This document shows, in pieces, positions 4,818-8,090 of a DNA stretch of 8,090 nucleotides. The stretch lies in assembly GCA_964502465.1 (NCBI GenBank), contig CAZCWX010000441.1:1-8090 (forward strand). The letters run 5' to 3'. The position numbers and the translations under genes are program-made. The notes below the pieces were generated by a model that was not told where the DNA came from, did not search any database, and saw only the letters and a program-made list of their open reading frames with translations. The DNA comes from CAZCWX01 sp964502465 (GTDB lineage: Bacteria > Desulfobacterota > Binatia > Bin18). Positions within the stretch are counted from its first letter, which is position 1. Every line of letters starts with the position of its first letter.

Positions 4818-7800
4818 ATGAACGTGTTATCGTTGACAAGCCAGCGCAAACAGCGACGACAGCAGCCACTGGTCATCCTAGAGACTACCACCCGTTCCTC
4901 AGCCTGCGGCCATATGAATCCACCGGAGGCTACGTTCTGTGGCGAGTGTGGAGCATCGCTTATCGCGCGATCCTTCCCATCTTACTACCCCAGTCCAGAG
5001 TCGAAAGTCCCGCCTCTAGCGTCGAAATACCAAGACTCTCGACCTCCTGATCTTCAGACCCCAGACCCTAGACGCCAGACCCGAGATGCTCCCTTAGTGG
5101 GGCGCGAATCGGAGCTGACCCAACTCCAGAACGTGTTCGAGAAAGCAGTGCGAGGCGAGCGGCAGATCGTGTTGGTCACCGGCGAGCCGGGAATTGGCAA
5201 GACGACGCTGGTCGACGCGTTTCTGGCGCAGATCCGTGATCGCGCCGATGTCTGCATCACGACTGGTCAGTGCGTGGAACTTTACGGTTCGGGTGAGGCC
5301 TATATGCCATTGTTGGCAGCCACTATGCAGTTTTGTCAGGGACCAAACCGTGAGCAAAGTATTGAGACCTTGAAGCGCTACGCGCCGAGTTGGTTGGCGC
5401 AATTACCAGGGCTCCTGGAGCCTCAAGCCTATGAGCAATTGCAGCAACGCGTCCAAGGCACGAGTCGCGAGCGCATGCTGCGGGAGATGGCCGAGGCGGC
5501 GGAATTGTTTACCACCACCCGCGTTTTAGTCCTGGTATTGGAGGACTTACACTGGAGCGACGTCTCGACGCTGGATTGGGTGAGCTACATGGCAAGGCGG
5601 CGCGATCCGGCCAAACTGCTCATCCTCGGCACCTATCGCCCAGCGGACATACTGGCCAGCAATCATCCCTTGCACAGGGCGGTGCAAGAACTGCAGGCGC
5701 GGGGCCAATGTGAAGAGTTGCGGCTCACACCGCTCGCCGAAGAGGCGATCGGCGAGTATCTGACAGTACGATTCAAGGCCGACGTGGAAGCACAGCACGC
5801 CGCGTCCCTACAACAACTCACTCCTGTACTTTATCGCCGCACGGGCGGAAATCCGCTATTTATTGTCAACACCGTGGACGATCTCATCCGTCAAGGCGTG
5901 CTTGCTGAAGATGCAGGACAGTGGACACTCCGCGCCGATACCGCCGAGGCCCTCTGCGAAAGCGTACCGGACAGCTTGCGGCAACTCATTGATCGACAAC
6001 TGGAGCGCTTACCTGCGCCAGAGCAGCGTCTGCTAGAGGTGGCTAGTGTGGCGGGGATGGAGTTCGCCGCGGCGGAGGTGGCGGCGGGACTGCCAACAGA
6101 CAGTGAAGAAATTGAAGCACAGTGTGAGTGGTTGGCGCGTACGGGGCAGTGGGTGCAGGAGATAGGCGTAGCGGAGTGGCCGGATGGCACGCTCAGCGGG
6201 CGCTATAGTTTTCGGCATGCGCTGTATCACGAGGTGGTGTATGCACGGGTGGCGGAGGCACGCCGGCTGCAACTGCATCGACGCATTGCCGAGCGCAAAG
6301 AGGCCGCCTATGGCAAGCAGGTGGGGGAGATTGCCGCCGAGCTGGCGGTGCATTTTCAGAAAGGGCGAGATCTCACCCGTGCTGTCAACTATCTCGGCAA
6401 AGCCGGTGAAACGGCGATGCGGCGCAACGCCCACCAGGAAGCGATCGCTCACTTTACGCGAGGATTGGAGTTACTGGCGACGTTCCCAGACACGCCCGAG
6501 CGGATGCAGCAGGAACTCCGGCTCCGCCTCATCTTGGTCGAGTCGCTCATTGCCACAAAGGGGTATGGCGCGCCGGAAATCGAGCGCGCGTGTGCCCGCG
6601 CCCGGGAGTTGTGTCAGCAGGGGGGTGAACCCCATCAGCTCGTGCTTGCTCTGTGGGGGCTATCCGGGTTTTATTTGACACGGGCCGAGTTACAGACGGC
6701 CCATGAGCTCGGGGAACAGCTCCTGCGCCTGGCCCACAGCACCCAAGACCCAACCCTCCTGTTGGCGGCTCACCTGGCATTGGGGCAACCTTTGTTTCAT
6801 CTCGGTGAGCTGGGCCAGGCGCGTACCCACTTGGAGCAAAGCACCGCGCTCTACGACTGCCTGACGTCCCACTCCCGTTCCGGCTATAGGATGCGAAACC
6901 CCGACGTGGTCAGCCTCTGCTATGAGGCCTGGGTCCTGTGGCTGCTGGGCTATGCGGAGCAAGCGCGCAAACGCATCCACGACGCGTTCAGCCTGGCCCA
7001 GGAACTCTCTCGCCCCCTCGAGCTGGCGCTGGCGCTGAACTATGCAGCTGGACTCCATTATTTCCGGCGGGAGCCACAGGCGGTCCAGGAACAGGCTGAG
7101 GCAGTGATAAGGCTTTCGACCGAGCGGGGGTTTCCGTTCTGGGCGGCGATGGGAACTCTGCTGCGGGGGTGGGCGCTAGCCATGCACGGGCAGGGGGAAG
7201 ACGGGGTTGCCCAGATGTACCAGGGGCTGGCGACCTGGCGAGCTATGGGAGCCGTGGTGGGGCAGCCGGGTTTCCTGGCGATGTTGGCCGAGGCGCAGGG
7301 CGTAGCGGGCCAGGCTGAAGAGGGACTGCGCACGCTGGCCGAAGCGTTTACTCTCGTTGCCAAAACGGGGGAGCGGTACTACGAGGCGGAGCTGTATCGG
7401 CTGCGCGGGGAGCTTCTTCTTCAGCAGTCAGCAGTCAGCAGTCAGCAGTCAGAATCCAGCCCCCAATCCTCAATACCTAATCCCCAATACCTAACACCCA
7501 GCACCCAATCAGAAGCAGAAGAATGCTTTGTGAAAGCTCTGGAGGTCGCCAAGCAACAACAAGCAAAGTCCCTCGAACTGCGCGCGGCCATGAGTCTCGC
7601 GCGGTTGTGGCAGCAGCAGAACAAAGTGAACGAAGCGCACGAGCTGCTCGAAGAGATTTACAGCTGGTTTACTGAAGGCTTTGACACCAAGGATTTGCAA
7701 GAGGCGGCGGCGTTGTTACGTGAGTTGGGCGGCAGTATGAATACGGGAGAAGAAAGTCAAAAGTCAAAAATCAAAAAACAGGAGGCAAAACAGGCTGAAG

Positions 7801-8090
7801 GCTTAAGGCTAGAGGCTGAAGGGCCACCTCCATTCTTCCCCTCTAGCCTACAGCCTGCAGCCTCTCGTCTTGCTGAGCACTCAGTTCTCAGCACTCAGCA
7901 CTTACCTTCCCCAGCCCCTAACCCCCAGCCCCTAGCCCCTAATCTGTTCCGTTCTGAAGGCGAGTACTGGATAGTGAGCTTTGCGGGCACAACCTGTCGC
8001 CTCAAAGAGGCTCGCGGCCTCCACTACATTGCCCATCTGTTGCACCATCCCCACCAGGAGATCCATGTCATCACCCTGCTCACCATGAAT
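4818..8090 (+). CDS. Zinc-ribbon-like / NTPase / TPR signalling protein with C-terminal domain (3' end outside window)
   Basis: 1091 codons are open from ATG 4818 to the window end. Residues 27-48 resemble the short zinc ribbon seen at the front of many such proteins (usual pattern CxxCG...FCxxCG), but here the first ligand is Ser27 while Cys30, Cys41 and Cys44 remain. A repeat-derived linker (58-91) follows. The STAND/AAA-like NTPase begins LVGRE at 93, with Walker A GEPGIGKTT at 122-130, Walker B VLVLVLEDLHWSD ending near 247, and GTYRPAD further on. TPR-like helices run from about 521 to 973. A second repeat-derived insert occupies 869-897 and a long repeat-derived linker 974-1043. At 1044 starts FRSEGEYWIVSFAG...RLKEARGLHYIAHLL, the beginning of the C-terminal domain whose end is seen in the gene at 1-273. 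The core is closely similar to the divergent - strand regulator; a 22-base stretch encoding LELLATFP is identical in DNA. It is probably a cytosolic ATP-dependent switch; its output and ligand are unknown. Confidence 0.88.
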   Translation, partial: MNVLSLTSQRKQRRQQPLVILETTTRSSACGHMNPPEATFCGECGASLIARSFPSYYPSPESKVPPLASKYQDSRPPDLQTPDPRRQTRDAPLVGRESELTQLQNVFEKAVRGERQIVLVTGEPGIGKTTLVDAFLAQIRDRADVCITTGQCVELYGSGEAYMPLLAATMQFCQGPNREQSIETLKRYAPSWLAQLPGLLEPQAYEQLQQRVQGTSRERMLREMAEAAELFTTTRVLVLVLEDLHWSDVSTLDWVSYMARRRDPAKLLILGTYRPADILASNHPLHRAVQELQARGQCEELRLTPLAEEAIGEYLTVRFKADVEAQHAASLQQLTPVLYRRTGGNPLFIVNTVDDLIRQGVLAEDAGQWTLRADTAEALCESVPDSLRQLIDRQLERLPAPEQRLLEVASVAGMEFAAAEVAAGLPTDSEEIEAQCEWLARTGQWVQEIGVAEWPDGTLSGRYSFRHALYHEVVYARVAEARRLQLHRRIAERKEAAYGKQVGEIAAELAVHFQKGRDLTRAVNYLGKAGETAMRRNAHQEAIAHFTRGLELLATFPDTPERMQQELRLRLILVESLIATKGYGAPEIERACARARELCQQGGEPHQLVLALWGLSGFYLTRAELQTAHELGEQLLRLAHSTQDPTLLLAAHLALGQPLFHLGELGQARTHLEQSTALYDCLTSHSRSGYRMRNPDVVSLCYEAWVLWLLGYAEQARKRIHDAFSLAQELSRPLELALALNYAAGLHYFRREPQAVQEQAEAVIRLSTERGFPFWAAMGTLLRGWALAMHGQGEDGVAQMYQGLATWRAMGAVVGQPGFLAMLAEAQGVAGQAEEGLRTLAEAFTLVAKTGERYYEAELYRLRGELLLQQSAVSSQQSESSPQSSIPNPQYLTPSTQSEAEECFVKALEVAKQQQAKSLELRAAMSLARLWQQQNKVNEAHELLEEIYSWFTEGFDTKDLQEAAALLRELGGSMNTGEESQKSKIKKQEAKQAEGLRLEAEGPPPFFPSSLQPAASRLAEHSVLSTQHLPSPAPNPQPLAPNLFRSEGEYWIVSFAGTTCRLKEARGLHYIAHLLHHPHQEIHVITLLTMN
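4991..5088. repeat. Fourteen-unit degenerate heptamer array before the NTPase domain (+ gene)
   Basis: Units of 7 bases run from CAGTCCA (4991) to CGAGATG (5082). The clearest are TCAGACC, CCAGACC, CTAGACG and CCAGACC at 5054-5081. They encode about residues 58-91, a Pro/Ser/Arg-rich linker between the ribbon and APLVGRE. The AGACC/AGTC core resembles the units inserted in the NTPase core of the - gene (3714-3808), in the opposite coding sense. Confidence 0.7.
7424..7507. repeat. Twelve-unit heptamer array inside the TPR region (+ gene)
   Basis: Four perfect GCAGTCA units (7424-7451) are followed in the same 7-base phase by GAATCCA, GCCCCCA, ATCCTCA, ATACCTA, ATCCCCA, ATACCTA, ACACCCA and GCACCCA. 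The 84 bases encode a Ser/Gln/Pro-rich insert (about residues 869-897) between LYRLRGELLL and EAEECFVKALE. The four identical units make this the most slippage-prone array in the window. Confidence 0.85.
7752..7943. repeat. Composite linker of five heptamer families before the C-terminal domain (+ gene)
   Basis: In order: AAAAGTC type (7752-7779, 4 units); AGGCTGA type (7792-7826, 5 units); TACAGCC type (7842-7862, 3 units), roughly the reverse complement of the previous family; TCAGCAC type (7874-7901, 4 units); CCCYARC type (7909-7943, 5 units). The frame stays open throughout, encoding about 65 low-complexity residues between the last TPR helix and FRSEGEYW. Confidence 0.85.

Noticed and set aside
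7424..7943. CRISPR-like array
   Set aside because: Units are 7 bases, contiguous and degenerate, with no spacers of 30-40 bases and no 25-40 base repeats.

Overview
This is a moderately GC-rich bacterial window that looks like an accessory, signalling-rich region. It carries parts of three large multidomain AAA/STAND-type ATPases with TPR tails, two small proteins, and many short tandem arrays with a 7- or 8-base period, some of them inside coding sequence. Large ATPase-TPR regulators together with such arrays are typical of large genomes of uncultured soil or sponge bacteria (Tectomicrobia/Entotheonella-like, Binatota-like or Chloroflexota-like). The sequence alone does not fix the lineage.

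Layout. (1) Positions 1-273 are the last 90 codons of a + strand gene. They encode the helical C-terminal domain that ends many ATPase-TPR proteins. (2) 274-700 has no convincing gene. It holds an imperfect AG/CT inverted repeat, a heptamer array, an octamer array, and two 25-bp direct repeats, each centred on a GAACA-NN-TGTTC palindrome. (3) 714-968 encodes an 84-residue unrecognised protein with a good ribosome binding site. (4) 984-1112 is a triple-nested inverted repeat between two convergent genes. (5) 4370-1167 (- strand) encodes a 1067-residue regulator: OmpR/PhoB-type winged helix, NTPase, TPR. (6) 4371-4504 is a divergent intergenic region with CCACC repeated four times at exactly 11-bp spacing. 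(7) 4505-4768 encodes a small conserved-looking protein. (8) 4818 to the window end encodes a second large protein: imperfect zinc ribbon, NTPase, TPR, then the start of the same C-terminal domain seen at 1-273. No stop is met before the window ends.

How the parts may work together. The two large visible genes are close paralogs in divergent orientation, with the same NTPase-TPR core but different N-termini (winged helix versus zinc ribbon) and different C-termini (none versus the extra domain). The family resembles signal-transducing ATPases, in which the NTPase acts as a switch and the TPRs as a sensor or scaffold. The winged-helix paralog could bind the 11-bp iterons upstream of its own start and control both divergent units; this is inference.

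The most unusual feature is that the interdomain linkers of both paralogs are made largely of in-frame heptamer or octamer arrays. They lie just before the NTPase domain in both genes, at one TPR site in both genes, between TPR and C-terminal domain in the + gene, and inside the NTPase core of the - gene only. Related arrays occur in the non-coding stretch near the left end. Some dispersed short-period repeat process therefore seems to have seeded both intergenic DNA and protein linkers here.
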